Position numbers and translations under genes: made by a program
Part shown: piece by piece, positions 19,087 to 27,804 of the stretch
How the letters are laid out: every line of letters begins with the position of its first letter
Position numbering within the stretch: the stretch's first letter is position 1
The notes under the pieces: generated by a model
What the model was told of the DNA's origin: nothing
Seen by the model: the letters and a program-made list of their open reading frames with translations, nothing else
Databases searched by the model: none
Assembly (NCBI RefSeq): GCF_025144665.1
Contig: NZ_CP102294.1
Coordinates: 2,232,001 to 2,296,000 of the forward strand
Length of the DNA: 64,000 nt
Origin: Alistipes ihumii AP11
GTDB lineage: Bacteria; Bacteroidota; Bacteroidia; Bacteroidales; Rikenellaceae
Reading direction: 5' to 3'

Positions 19087-19905
19087 ATGAAACGTCTTAT
19101 TGCATTTTTGTTGTTTACAGGGCTTTGTTTGCAGGGTGATCGGGCTCGTGGCGAAAGGCCGATTTTCCCCCCCGAAGATATCGATCGTACTTTCAATGTT
19201 GATTATGAAAGTCAGCCGATTCCTTCCATAGAAGAGCCTGAGCCGATTCCTTCCGAAGATATCGGTCGTACCTTCAGCGTTTATTATGAAAGTAGGCCGA
19301 TCCCCAAATGTTATGATGTTACTTTATATAAGTACGGTGGTTATACGATCAATTTAACTTGTTTCCCTTCGGAAGATATAATATCGACGGCATCCATTGC
19401 CAGAGGTCATTGGAAAAAAGATTCCGACGGGATGGTTTGCCTGACGGACGGTTCGAACGGGACCGTCATGAAAGCGACGATAGAGAAAGATTCGGTACTC
19501 CGCTTTGTTTCGGCTTTTGACGCTTTAATGAAGAAGCCTTTGGAAAGAACGGATCTTTATGTTCAAGATGACCCTTATCTGAGTCGGGATTCTGTCAGAT
19601 CTTTCATACGAAAACATCAGCGGCGGCCGATTGTAGAAGCCGGAAACCTTTCAGGTCATTATGGCGATACGACAAAGCCTTATTCTTTATTTCTGGAATT
19701 AACCAAGATGCACAAATACCGTTTGTACATGATTTCTCGTTCGAATTTGCTTTCTACCGGTACTTGGTGGCGCGATAAGAATCTGATCATTTTGACCGAC
19801 AGTACGATGAAGCAGAATTTTTACGGTCTGATCGGAGAAAAAGGGATTCAGAGTATGGTTTTCCCGGGCGGTAACAGGGGGCAGTATCTGCCCAAATTGG
19901 ATTGA
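19087..19905 (+). CDS. Secreted protein of unknown function, candidate immunity partner of the RHS protein
   Basis: A 272-residue protein with a signal peptide (MKRLIAFLLFTGLCLQG). Right after it come two imperfect 19-residue repeats (PPEDIDRTFNVDYESQPIP and PSEDIGRTFSVYYESRPIP), then a globular part with no motif I know. It starts 22 bases after the RHS toxin gene on the same strand and is followed by a strong terminator, so it is in the position where immunity genes of polymorphic toxins sit. Export to the periplasm would fit a toxin that acts there. Base composition is between that of the RHS genes and the backbone. Confidence 0.55.
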   Translation: MKRLIAFLLFTGLCLQGDRARGERPIFPPEDIDRTFNVDYESQPIPSIEEPEPIPSEDIGRTFSVYYESRPIPKCYDVTLYKYGGYTINLTCFPSEDIISTASIARGHWKKDSDGMVCLTDGSNGTVMKATIEKDSVLRFVSAFDALMKKPLERTDLYVQDDPYLSRDSVRSFIRKHQRRPIVEAGNLSGHYGDTTKPYSLFLELTKMHKYRLYMISRSNLLSTGTWWRDKNLIILTDSTMKQNFYGLIGEKGIQSMVFPGGNRGQYLPKLD

Positions 19906-19919
19906 CGATTTGTCTTTTG

Positions 19920-19954
19920 AAGAATAGAGCTGGCAAATTGCCGGCTCTATTCTT
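19920..19954 (+). terminator. Intrinsic terminator of the RHS unit
   Basis: A long hairpin (arms AAGAATAGAGC and GCTCTATTCTT, extended by TGGCAA/TTGCCG pairing with one mismatch) lies 15 bases after the stop of the candidate immunity gene. It would end the transcript of the RHS genes, and because the arms carry A and T runs it could work on both strands. Confidence 0.75.
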
Positions 19955-20082
19955 CATCTGTTCTATCTGAAAATAGAGTCAGGTATTACGGATCTGAATG
20001 AGAGAATGGCAATATTTACAGTATTTCCATACTCCAATGAATAATCAGCACAATTCAAAAATGGTAATTTAACGGCCATTAG

Positions 20083-20793
20083 TTACAGTCGTTTCCTTTT
20101 CACCATCCCCGCCACCCCTTTCTCCGTCTTGACGAGCTCGTACCGGTCGAGCCTCTCGTACAGCTCTCCGAGCGTTTTGCAGCCGTAACGCTTGATGCGG
20201 TACTTGGGCATCAGCTTTTTGAGCGCCGTTCCGACCTGCGAGAGCGGCACTTCGTCCTTCCCGGCAGCGGCCGTCTCGAATGCCTCTTCGAACAGGGGCA
20301 TGTCCCGGCGGATAAAGTGCTCCGGCGTGTTCGGCGGCAGCTCCGGCTCGACTCCCTGCTGTTGCCCGGCATAGCGGAATTCCCGGCACGAGGCGACCAG
20401 CGCCTCCGGCGTCTTGCCCTCTCCGTAGCCGAGTACCGTGAGCCCGGCCTCGCGTATGCGCTGAGCCAGCATCGTGTAGTCCCCGTCGCTGGCGGCAATA
20501 CAGAAACAGTCTATCCCGCCTCCGTGCAGAATATCCATCGCGTCGATAACAAGCGCCATATCGGTCGTATTCTTGCCCGCCGTATAGCACGGAGCCTCTA
20601 CCAGTCGGAACGAGTATACTTTGGCCTCCTTCTTCCATTTGGCCAGTGTCCGTCGGGTCCAGTCGCCGTAGATGCGCCTGATAACGAGCGCGCCGTATTG
20701 CTCCGCAAAGCGCACGATCTCGCCGATCCGCTCGTGGGATACGTTGTCGCCGTCGATCAGTACGGCTACCGCAGGTTCGTTTTTGGGTGTCAT
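20083..20793 (-). CDS. NYN-domain nuclease-like protein with a LOTUS/OST-HTH domain
   Basis: A 236-residue protein. The N-terminal NYN (PIN-like) domain shows VAVLIDGDNVSHERI with Asp14 and Asp16, then KNTTDMALVIDAMDIL and FCIAASDGDYTMLAQRIRE, the acidic metal-binding set of LabA/DUF88 proteins. The C-terminal 70 residues (PLSQVGTALKKLMPKYRIKRYG, then LGELYERLD) match the OST-HTH/LOTUS fold, which binds RNA. The likely role is RNA cleavage or binding; the substrate is unknown. It is a lone gene on the minus strand with backbone-like GC content. Confidence 0.85.
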   Translation of the reverse strand: MTPKNEPAVAVLIDGDNVSHERIGEIVRFAEQYGALVIRRIYGDWTRRTLAKWKKEAKVYSFRLVEAPCYTAGKNTTDMALVIDAMDILHGGGIDCFCIAASDGDYTMLAQRIREAGLTVLGYGEGKTPEALVASCREFRYAGQQQGVEPELPPNTPEHFIRRDMPLFEEAFETAAAGKDEVPLSQVGTALKKLMPKYRIKRYGCKTLGELYERLDRYELVKTEKGVAGMVKRKRL

Positions 20794-21060
20794 AATATCC
20801 GAGTTTCTTACAAAGATAGCTTAGTCCTGATTTACGAGGATACGTCTTCCTGCTTTATACGGTTTTATTTACCCGTCGTATCGTTTTTTTTACCATTGAT
20901 ATAAATATACCAGTTTGTCAATGAGTCGGATAGACGAAATTTATCTACAAAAAAACAATATATCCCCGGCAGCGAATAGGTAAGATCACTGAAAAAACAA
21001 TGATACATTTGTTCCCGAACAGCTGCATCGAAGCATTTCTCGTATGAATCCATTCAAAGC
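20794..21060. other. Gene-free stretch upstream of the NYN gene
   Basis: An AT-rich stretch. The side next to 20793 should contain the minus-strand promoter of the NYN gene. The part after about 21000 merges into the decayed fimbrillin-like sequence. No intact gene is visible. Confidence 0.5.
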
Positions 21061-21414
21061 ATACCCGATGAAAAATTGAATTACGACCATACTGGCGCTT
21101 GGACATTTGCCTTTTGCGGCAAGGAAACGTACGAAATGAATTCTCCGGTTTCGTGAGAAGAACAAGTCACCGTATCGTTTACCGATAAATCGAACACTAC
21201 TCGCCCCTTTTTCGATCCGATCTCGATGACCAAGGCACGAGAGAAATCGCTATCGTCGATCTCTCAGCTCTGTTTCGACACGGACGACAGCCTGACCGTA
21301 AGGCATAAGTCCGAGAGCGATACGATCCTGCGCAACGATTACTACCGCGTGGCGGTCTCGCTGGCCGGACTTATCGGCAAGAACGTGAGCACCACGATCA
21401 CCGTGGCCGATTGA
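21061..21414 (+). pseudogene. Decayed fimbrillin-like fragment
   Basis: One frame reads IPDEKLNYDHTGAWTFAF and so on up to an in-frame TGA at 21154-21156. It then continues through a Ser/Thr-rich stretch to SDTILRNDYYRVAVSLAGLIGKNVSTTITVAD and a stop. The phrase about the N-R-x-Y-Y-R-V core is typical of the C-terminal part of fimbrillin and DUF4906-type lipoproteins, including the intact gene next door (RRNRHYRMEVTVRG). There is no N-terminus and no signal peptide. It is most likely the broken remainder of a fimbrial subunit gene. Confidence 0.5.
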
Positions 21415-21542
21415 GAACCCCCAGCCACACAGACGATCGGTATCGGCGCATAGCCATCGTCTTTCGATTCATTCCGTCTTCATTTCCCATTGTTTCATTC
21501 CGGACCGGGGCCCGAAAGCCCCGCCCATAACCTTCGCTTACT

Positions 21543-23114
21543 ATGACAATCCGAAAATATCTGTTTCAGACGTTTCTCGCACTCTGCTGCACACTGGTAG
21601 GCTGCCTCTCGGCCCACGATGTGCCCGTGCCCGATACGGAGCGGGAGGCGACCCTGACCCTGCGTTTAAGTCCGGAGGCCATGACCCGCAGCGGCGACGG
21701 CACCGTACAGGAGAGTGCCGTGCACGATCTGAGCCTCTACTTCTTCCACAAAACGATGCCCGAAGCCTCCGAACGTCTCTACCTCGAAAATCCCGGTGGC
21801 CGCGTTTCGCTGAGCCTGCCCCCGGGCGATTACGAACTGTTCGCGCTGGCCAATACGGGAGGCGATCCGGGCGAACTGACGGCCGAACGACTGGCCGCCT
21901 ATACGCTGCTGCTGCGCAACGACGAGGAGCTCGCCCGAGGGGGTATCGCCATGTCCGCCCAGCAAAACGTCCGCGTGGAAGGAGCCACCGAGATTCCCCT
22001 GCGGCTGGAGCGATGCCTCGCACGGCTCGATCTGAGCGTCTCGCTCGGAGAGGAGTGCCCGCCGGGCCTCGAACTGCATTCCATTGCGCTGCGCAGCGTG
22101 CCGGCCACCCTCGCGCCCTTCGCCGACAACCGACCTGCCACGGAAACATTGCTTTCGGGCTTCGACCAGCAGGAAATCACGGACAACAGCGTACCCGCCC
22201 GCACGTACTACCTGCCCGAGAACCTGCGCGGCACGAACCCGGCCGTCACCGAACCCCGGCTGCGGGACATGGCCCATGCCCCCGAAGGAGCGACGTTCGT
22301 CCATATCCATGCGAGCTTCATGGGCGTTCCGCTGAACTATTACATTTTTCTGGGCAGCAATACGACGGACGACTTCAACCTGCGGCGTAACCGTCACTAC
22401 CGCATGGAGGTGACCGTCCGGGGAGTCAGCAATGACGACTGCCGCGTTTCGATGACCACGCTGTTGCTCTCCGAGGGCTTCGCTCCGGAATACGACTGCT
22501 CGCAAACGGCCGCACTAAAGCTTCTACCTTTCTGCACGAACGATCCCGACGCCGCACTCTACCTGAGTTACGAGCTCGTCGAGGGCACGGGCCGCGCCCT
22601 CCTCGACGGGAGCGACTTTCCGCAGGGGACAAGACGACGGGTCGTGAGCGATACGCCGCTCGAGGTGGGCTATACGCAGTCCGAGCCCGGGGACATGCGG
22701 ATGCGCTTCACGCTGAGCGATGCCTACGACAATCCCGTGACGGTCGATGCCTCGACCGTATTCCGGGCGGCCAATCCGCTTACGGTCGCTTACGGTACGA
22801 GCAAGGTCGGCATGGTGGCGACCGTCACGTTCCGTATCGGCGAGCCGGGTTACACGGGCCGCTTCACGATCGCCTACCGCAACGTATCGGGTTCGGGGAG
22901 CGTCTCGATCGACGGGGCGAAGATCGTCTCGGGAGGCAGTAAGACCACCGGCTACAACACGGCCACCGGCCTGAGCGTTCCGGTCGACATCACTCCCTCG
23001 GGCGATTACCGGGGACGGTTCACGATCAGCGACTCCGGCGGCCACAGCCGTACATACGAGGTGTCCATCGCTTCTGGGGTCCGGGATATTACGGTCACCG
23101 AAATCACCCAGTAG
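21543..23114 (+). CDS. Fimbrillin-like surface lipoprotein (DUF4906-type)
   Basis: A 523-residue protein with a lipoprotein signal (LCCTLVGC, Cys21). The first 310 residues follow the FimA/Mfa/DUF4906 plan: an early TLTLRLSPEAMTRS strand, a strand with DLSLYFF, then YYLPENLRG and the NRHYRMEVTVRG strand. The remaining 200 residues are two or more Ig-like modules. Such proteins are exported as lipoproteins and assembled into, or anchor, surface fimbriae. No other fimbrial gene adjoins it except the decayed fragment upstream, so it may be an orphan of a lost locus. Confidence 0.7.
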   Translation: MTIRKYLFQTFLALCCTLVGCLSAHDVPVPDTEREATLTLRLSPEAMTRSGDGTVQESAVHDLSLYFFHKTMPEASERLYLENPGGRVSLSLPPGDYELFALANTGGDPGELTAERLAAYTLLLRNDEELARGGIAMSAQQNVRVEGATEIPLRLERCLARLDLSVSLGEECPPGLELHSIALRSVPATLAPFADNRPATETLLSGFDQQEITDNSVPARTYYLPENLRGTNPAVTEPRLRDMAHAPEGATFVHIHASFMGVPLNYYIFLGSNTTDDFNLRRNRHYRMEVTVRGVSNDDCRVSMTTLLLSEGFAPEYDCSQTAALKLLPFCTNDPDAALYLSYELVEGTGRALLDGSDFPQGTRRRVVSDTPLEVGYTQSEPGDMRMRFTLSDAYDNPVTVDASTVFRAANPLTVAYGTSKVGMVATVTFRIGEPGYTGRFTIAYRNVSGSGSVSIDGAKIVSGGSKTTGYNTATGLSVPVDITPSGDYRGRFTISDSGGHSRTYEVSIASGVRDITVTEITQ

Positions 23115-23482
23115 TGCTTAAATCATTGTAACACATAGAACGTTTTATGACGCTTTTCCTCGATATGTCGATGAGGTATTTGTAACTTGCTGCCAGTCAG
23201 TTTATTTTGATTTAAGCAGTAAAAAGTGATTACGTGGATTATGTAGATGGAGGAAAAGATGAGGATTTAACGTATTTAATTTTTGTTTGTAAAGAATAAT
23301 GCAAGTTCTACACTGAAGAATGATAAACCATTATTATCAATTTTTAAGATAAATATTGTGTTCTAGGGCAACCGTGTATCGAACAATGCCTTTAATTTCT
23401 ACTTCATTTACATGCCTATTTGTTTAGTTCGCAACCTTTTGCATGTCTATCTCATTGACAGATGACAAAATCTCAATATCGT
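23115..23482. other. AT-rich gene-free junction
   Basis: This stretch lies between the lipoprotein gene and the converging TrlF-type unit. It is clearly more AT-rich than the left side and marks the composition change into the accessory region. I see no tRNA, integrase or terminal repeat here. Confidence 0.45.
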
Positions 23483-23746
23483 TTAATCATAGAAATCAAT
23501 ATTATTGGCCTCTTGGTTCTCTGTATCCTCTTCCTTGGACATTGTTATAGTCTCTATTTCTTGTATTACCTCTTCTATCTGCTTCTTCTCCTCGTCGCTG
23601 ATAGTCTCACTAAAATCAGTATCCAGAGACTCTCCAGCAATCAGAGCCTTAATCATCTCTATATAAGAAAATTGAATCTCAGCTGTTCCCTTAAACATGG
23701 TCACAGCCACATCACCTGCGTCGTTTTTTTTGAATACTAATTGCAT
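23483..23746 (-). CDS. Small acidic protein partnered with the PHP-ATPase gene
   Basis: An 87-residue acidic protein (starts MQLVFKKNDAGDVAVTMFKG; the C-terminal half is rich in Glu, Asp and Ile and probably helical). It starts only 5 bases after the stop of the PHP/SMC-like ATPase, so the two are surely co-transcribed. I do not recognise the family. Its size and constant partnership would suit a regulatory subunit or small third component of the ATPase, but that is inference. Confidence 0.65.
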   Translation of the reverse strand: MQLVFKKNDAGDVAVTMFKGTAEIQFSYIEMIKALIAGESLDTDFSETISDEEKKQIEEVIQEIETITMSKEEDTENQEANNIDFYD

Positions 23747-23751
23747 ATCTC

Positions 23752-26052
23752 TTAATTGAATTTTTTCAAGTTATATTTCTTAACACGTTTCTTTATCGAT
23801 GCTTTCCCTCCATCGGTCTGGTCGGCTATAAGGTCAAGCACCTTCTCTCCGCCAATCTCACCCTCCAGCGAAGAAGATCGTATGGTAATCTTCTTGCCGT
23901 CATTCTTGCAGAGCACAATGGTTTGCGCATCAGCCATCATAGGGATGGTGGCGTTATGGCTCACCAGAATCACTTGCTTCTTATACTTTACCTTCTTGAT
24001 GGTCTGAACCAACGCCTCGTTAATGTACTTCACCGCCAAGTTATCCTCAGGCTGGTCAATAATGATGGGGGAATTGCCCGCATCATAACCTAATATTAAG
24101 TCCAGCAGAATGGCACTCTTCCAACCTGGACTCATCTCGTAGAAGTTTCTGTCATCCGAAGAGACAATTTTATACGATGTATGGTCGTTTTTGCGCAGGT
24201 ATTCGTAAATCAGGTCACCCAATTCTCTGAAGCTACTCACCTTTGGACGCAGTTTGAACTTCGATGAGAACAAGTTGTCTGGCACCACGTCGTTCATATT
24301 TCTGAAAGTGGAATTTAAATACTTGTTCAGTACTTCTATCAGAACCCCTTCATTGAACTTGAATGTGTTCTCTATATACAATGTATGACCAGTGGCCTTC
24401 ACCTCCTTAGTGGTGAACGCCTTGTCTATCTCGGTTAGTTTCTGCTTTTGCTCCGCAAAGCGGCGGCTGTAGTTCACATAGTCCCGTAGGTGCTTCATCA
24501 AATTTTGTCGGTTCTTGATATTGCTCTGGTTCTGTCCCTGTCTTTCCTGTAACTCATTGTCCTTCTCCTCTTTATGTTCAGTGAGCAGTTCATTGACTTT
24601 GTCAAACAACATAGAACTTTCCCTAGCCTTTATCAGTTCTCTCAGAATCAGCTCTATCTCCTTGCTGATATTGCAAGTGAAAGGATTATCATTCACCCGC
24701 TTCTCCAATTCTTCCAGCATTTCCACATCAGCCTCGTAATCCTCCGCCGAATAGTCGCATTTCGTTCTCTCTTCGGGTTTGGGCAGCAACGGCAGGAAGA
24801 TGTTGCCCTCTATCTTGCCCTTCGTAATCAGTTTGCCTGGATGCGGAATGTCTTTCAGCCAACGTTCAATCTTCTCAATGTTATCCACGCACAGCAGCAT
24901 CTCGTCTACAATGCATTTCAGGTCTGCGAGCGTCTTGCTGATCTGACGTTTCACAGTGTCATCGCTGGGGAATGCCTTTTTCAGGATGGGTATCTCGTCA
25001 ATCGAGGCCTCGTCATTCCTGTTCACTAGGTCTGCTATGAAATTTTGGTGGATATAATAGGGATGAATCTCCGAGGGGTTTTTCACGTCAATATGCTCCA
25101 CCCCAAACTTCTTGTATTCTGAATTCATCAAATCTTTCTCAAAGAACTTGTTCACCGAGTCCACAAACAGCGTCTTGCCCGACGATGAACCGCCAATCAC
25201 TACATTCAGACCCTCGCTCAGCATCACGTCTATGTCAATCAGTTCGTTTTGAAGTTTCACCCGTCCAATGTGCTCGCACTGTATGTGAGGTTTATCTTTT
25301 TGGTAGAAAAGGCGCGAATTCTCCGACAGCGACAACCTTACGCCATCGTAGGTGGGTTCCGCCATCATCCATGTGGGTACAAACGGTGAAGCCTCCGTTG
25401 ATTTCGGTTCAGGATAATTACTAGGCACATAGTTGTCAGAGCAGGTAAGCAAGTTCACAAACTCCGCTATGCCAAGCTTTTGAAAATAAGCTCGCGTGGT
25501 ATCCAGTCCTTTGTCCTCACGTGCCGTGAATCCGTCAAACTGGTTGTAGTAGATGCTACGGCTAATTGCATTGTCCACCTTCTCATCGTCATGCAGAGAG
25601 TAGTTAAACTGTCCGTGTTGCTGACCTGCGTGTGGCAAAAGCATAAACTCAAAAGGGTCGAAGGCATTAATTACCTTTTGTATGTCGGGAATTGATTGGT
25701 CTGTTCTGCAGGGCAGCTTGTTCTCATATAGTTTGTCCAAAATATCGTTCAGTGTATCAATGTTCTCCCTCGTAACATCCAAGTTGAAATAGATATGGCA
25801 GTGGAAGGCCTCTACGTCGTCGTGGTTCTTTATGTGCAGTTCTGCTCCCAACAACAGGTTCACCCCGACTGCTTTGGCAGCCAGATATACATCCCTGTTT
25901 ATGGTGTTATGGTCAGTAAAGCTAATCAGGAATGGCTCGTCGCCGTTATACTCCTTGATTTTCCTTACCAACGTCACAATATCATAGTCTGTAGTGCGGT
26001 TGTTCGCGTCGGGATAGGTGTGGATATGTAAATCAATATATACTGGCTGCAT
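23752..26052 (-). CDS. PHP-domain plus SMC/RecF-like ATPase (TrlF-type), candidate defence protein
   Basis: A 766-residue fusion. The N-terminal PHP phosphoesterase domain shows DLHIHTYPD (His9, His11) and FTDHN (Asp47, His48). An ABC/SMC-type ATPase follows, with Walker A GGSSSGKT at about residue 286, a long coiled-coil middle, and Walker B PIIIDQPEDNL plus an H-loop SHNA near the C-terminus. This architecture is the one named TrlF-like; proteins of this build are often found among phage-defence genes. The PHP domain may cut nucleic acid or a nucleotide in response to the ATPase. Start: a perfect AGGAGG at 26061-26066 lies 8 bases before the ATG, unusual for Bacteroidota. AT-richer than the backbone. 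Confidence 0.8.
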   Translation of the reverse strand: MQPVYIDLHIHTYPDANNRTTDYDIVTLVRKIKEYNGDEPFLISFTDHNTINRDVYLAAKAVGVNLLLGAELHIKNHDDVEAFHCHIYFNLDVTRENIDTLNDILDKLYENKLPCRTDQSIPDIQKVINAFDPFEFMLLPHAGQQHGQFNYSLHDDEKVDNAISRSIYYNQFDGFTAREDKGLDTTRAYFQKLGIAEFVNLLTCSDNYVPSNYPEPKSTEASPFVPTWMMAEPTYDGVRLSLSENSRLFYQKDKPHIQCEHIGRVKLQNELIDIDVMLSEGLNVVIGGSSSGKTLFVDSVNKFFEKDLMNSEYKKFGVEHIDVKNPSEIHPYYIHQNFIADLVNRNDEASIDEIPILKKAFPSDDTVKRQISKTLADLKCIVDEMLLCVDNIEKIERWLKDIPHPGKLITKGKIEGNIFLPLLPKPEERTKCDYSAEDYEADVEMLEELEKRVNDNPFTCNISKEIELILRELIKARESSMLFDKVNELLTEHKEEKDNELQERQGQNQSNIKNRQNLMKHLRDYVNYSRRFAEQKQKLTEIDKAFTTKEVKATGHTLYIENTFKFNEGVLIEVLNKYLNSTFRNMNDVVPDNLFSSKFKLRPKVSSFRELGDLIYEYLRKNDHTSYKIVSSDDRNFYEMSPGWKSAILLDLILGYDAGNSPIIIDQPEDNLAVKYINEALVQTIKKVKYKKQVILVSHNATIPMMADAQTIVLCKNDGKKITIRSSSLEGEIGGEKVLDLIADQTDGGKASIKKRVKKYNLKKFN

Positions 26053-26060
26053 AGTCTTCG

Positions 26061-26066
26061 CCTCCT
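26061..26066 (-). promoter_or_regulatory. Strong Shine-Dalgarno sequence of the TrlF-type gene
   Basis: On the minus strand the bases read AAAGGAGG, placed 8 bases before ATG 26052. Bacteroidota genes rarely use a full Shine-Dalgarno sequence. This one fixes the start and hints that the gene came from a donor that does use it, such as a Firmicute. Confidence 0.6.
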
Positions 26067-26298
26067 TTCGCTATTCGTTACAACCTTTAAATTCATCTTC
26101 AAAGTAAGGGATGGCCCTATACTTCATAACTTCCAGAAAATAAGATCAACAAATCTTTAATCGATTAAGTCTTTTTGCATTAAAAATATGAAATATGAGA
26201 AATAATTTGTAACAGTTGATGGATTTTCATGAGCGTATACTACAGCTGTGTTTAGGAGGTTTGAATTGTGTATCCATCGTATTTCCCGATTACGCTTT

Positions 26299-26439
26299 CT
26301 ACCGTTTCCGTTCATTCAGCGGATTATCCAGTTCCGTTTGCAGACGAGCGAGTTCATCGCCCAGATTATCTGCGATCTGTACGGTCGAGATCATTGTGTC
26401 GCGGATATCCCGAAGTAGTCGGATACCGACAAAAACAAA
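26299..26439 (-). pseudogene. C-terminal fragment of a coiled-coil mobile-element gene (paralogue of 27805-28641)
   Basis: The minus strand reads LLRDIRDTMISTVQIADNLG and continues ELARLQTELDNPLNERKR before a stop. This matches the intact protein's VRDIRHTMATTVQVAGNLSN, then ELARLQKELDDPLTERKQ. A short block (SDRTLV in the intact copy) is missing. There is no N-terminal part. Together with the intact copy it brackets the DUF4143 ATPase gene. Confidence 0.75.
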
Positions 26440-26504
26440 CACCCGGCGTATGTCGCTTTTATGTGTCGATTGGAATTTACCGGGAATTTAATCTCACACA
26501 AAAG

Positions 26505-26535
26505 TTGGTAATGACACTATTTTTATGCATATTTG
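26505..26535 (+). promoter_or_regulatory. Possible Bacteroidota-type promoter of the DUF4143 gene
   Basis: TTGG at 26505-26508 and CATATTTG at 26528-26535, spaced 19 bases, approximate the TTTG / TAnnTTTG pattern, with one mismatch in each box. The ATG at 26565 would lie some 20 bases after the start of transcription. Confidence 0.35.
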
Positions 26536-26564
26536 CAGTGTAACTTCAAAATCGCATAAAGAAT

Positions 26565-27734
26565 ATGAAGGATCAATATATTTACAGATCGATATCCGAT
26601 GAGGTTAAAGAGGCATTCCGCTATTTCTCCGTCATTACGATCACCGGACCGCGTCAGTCGGGCAAGACAACCTTGATCCGTAACTTGTTTCCACAGTTAC
26701 AGTATTATTCGCTGGAAAACCTCGACGTGCGGAATTTTGCCGAGAATGATCCTGTCGCTTTTCTGAACCAGCATGTCGAAGGAATGATTCTCGATGAGGT
26801 GCATAACGCGCCTAACCTGCTGTCCTATATTCAAGGTATGGTGGACGAAGATCCCACCCGGCGGTTTATTCTTTCAGGCAGTTCGCAGTTCGCCATGCTG
26901 AAGAAGGTTTCGCAGTCGCTGGCCGGGCGTACGGCCGTTTTCGAGTTGCTACCGCTGGCCTATTCCGAGATACATGAGCAGGCCGCCGAAAAAACGCTTG
27001 ATGAATTGTTGTTCGACGGATTTTATCCGGCGATTTATGCCGGGCGGAATATTCCGAAATACCTTTATCCGGCGTATGTAAAAACATATCTCGACAAAGA
27101 CGTGCGCGATCTGCTGCAAATTAAGGACATGATGCAGTTCCATACGTTTATCCGGCTTTGTGCCGGGCGTATCGGTTCGTTGTTCAAGGCATCGGAATTG
27201 GCGAGTGAGGTGGGTGTAAGTTCGAATACGATCGCTGCATGGCTGTCCGTTTTGCAGGCATCGTATATCGTAGTTTTACTGCCTCCGTATTTTGAGAACA
27301 CCCGTAAACGGCTGACCAAAACGCCCAAACTCTATTTTACCGATACGGGGCTTGCCTGCAGCCTACTCGGCATCGAATCTCCGGTGCAACTTGCACGGGA
27401 CAAAATGCGTGGCGCATTGTTCGAGAACTTCGTGACCATGGAGGCTTTAAAACAGCGATATAATCAGGGTAAGGAGAGCAACCTTTATTTTTACAGGGAT
27501 TCGAATCAAAACGAGATTGACCTGTTACTCCGGAAACAAACCGGATTGTATGGCATCGAGATCAAATCGGCGATGACCTATCATACGGAATTTGAAAAGG
27601 CACTAAAACAGATGAATAAATGGATCAAAGAACCTGTAGCGGGTAAAGCCGTCATTTATGCCGGTACGTTGGAAAACAGTGCGGGAGAGATCAATCTGCT
27701 GAACTATTCTCATATGGATACTGTATTGGAATAA
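26565..27734 (+). CDS. AAA-type ATPase with a DUF4143 domain
   Basis: A 389-residue protein. Walker A GPRQSGKTTL (residues 28-37), Walker B-like GMILDEVHNAPNLL, then the sensor FILSGSSQFAMLKKVSQSLAGRT. The second half is the DUF4143 region with a helix-turn-helix-like segment (KASELASEVGVSSNTIAAWL) and a restriction-endonuclease-like core (FYRDSNQNEIDLLLRK, then IEIKSA). The family is abundant in gut Bacteroidota and often lies in accessory regions; its biochemical role is not settled. It has its own terminator and lies opposite to the mobile module. Confidence 0.88.
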   Translation: MKDQYIYRSISDEVKEAFRYFSVITITGPRQSGKTTLIRNLFPQLQYYSLENLDVRNFAENDPVAFLNQHVEGMILDEVHNAPNLLSYIQGMVDEDPTRRFILSGSSQFAMLKKVSQSLAGRTAVFELLPLAYSEIHEQAAEKTLDELLFDGFYPAIYAGRNIPKYLYPAYVKTYLDKDVRDLLQIKDMMQFHTFIRLCAGRIGSLFKASELASEVGVSSNTIAAWLSVLQASYIVVLLPPYFENTRKRLTKTPKLYFTDTGLACSLLGIESPVQLARDKMRGALFENFVTMEALKQRYNQGKESNLYFYRDSNQNEIDLLLRKQTGLYGIEIKSAMTYHTEFEKALKQMNKWIKEPVAGKAVIYAGTLENSAGEINLLNYSHMDTVLE

Positions 27735-27755
27735 TATTTACACGATCAATTAAAC

Positions 27756-27794
27756 AAAGCAAGGGACACATGGAATCGTGTGTCCCTTGCTTTA
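27756..27794 (+). terminator. Bidirectional terminator between convergent genes
   Basis: A near-perfect hairpin (AAAGCAAGGGACACA / TGTGTCCCTTGCTTT) lies 22 bases after the DUF4143 gene and 11 bases past the stop of the convergent coiled-coil gene. A and T runs on both flanks would serve both strands. Confidence 0.85.
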
Positions 27795-27804
27795 TTTTCA
27801 GTGC

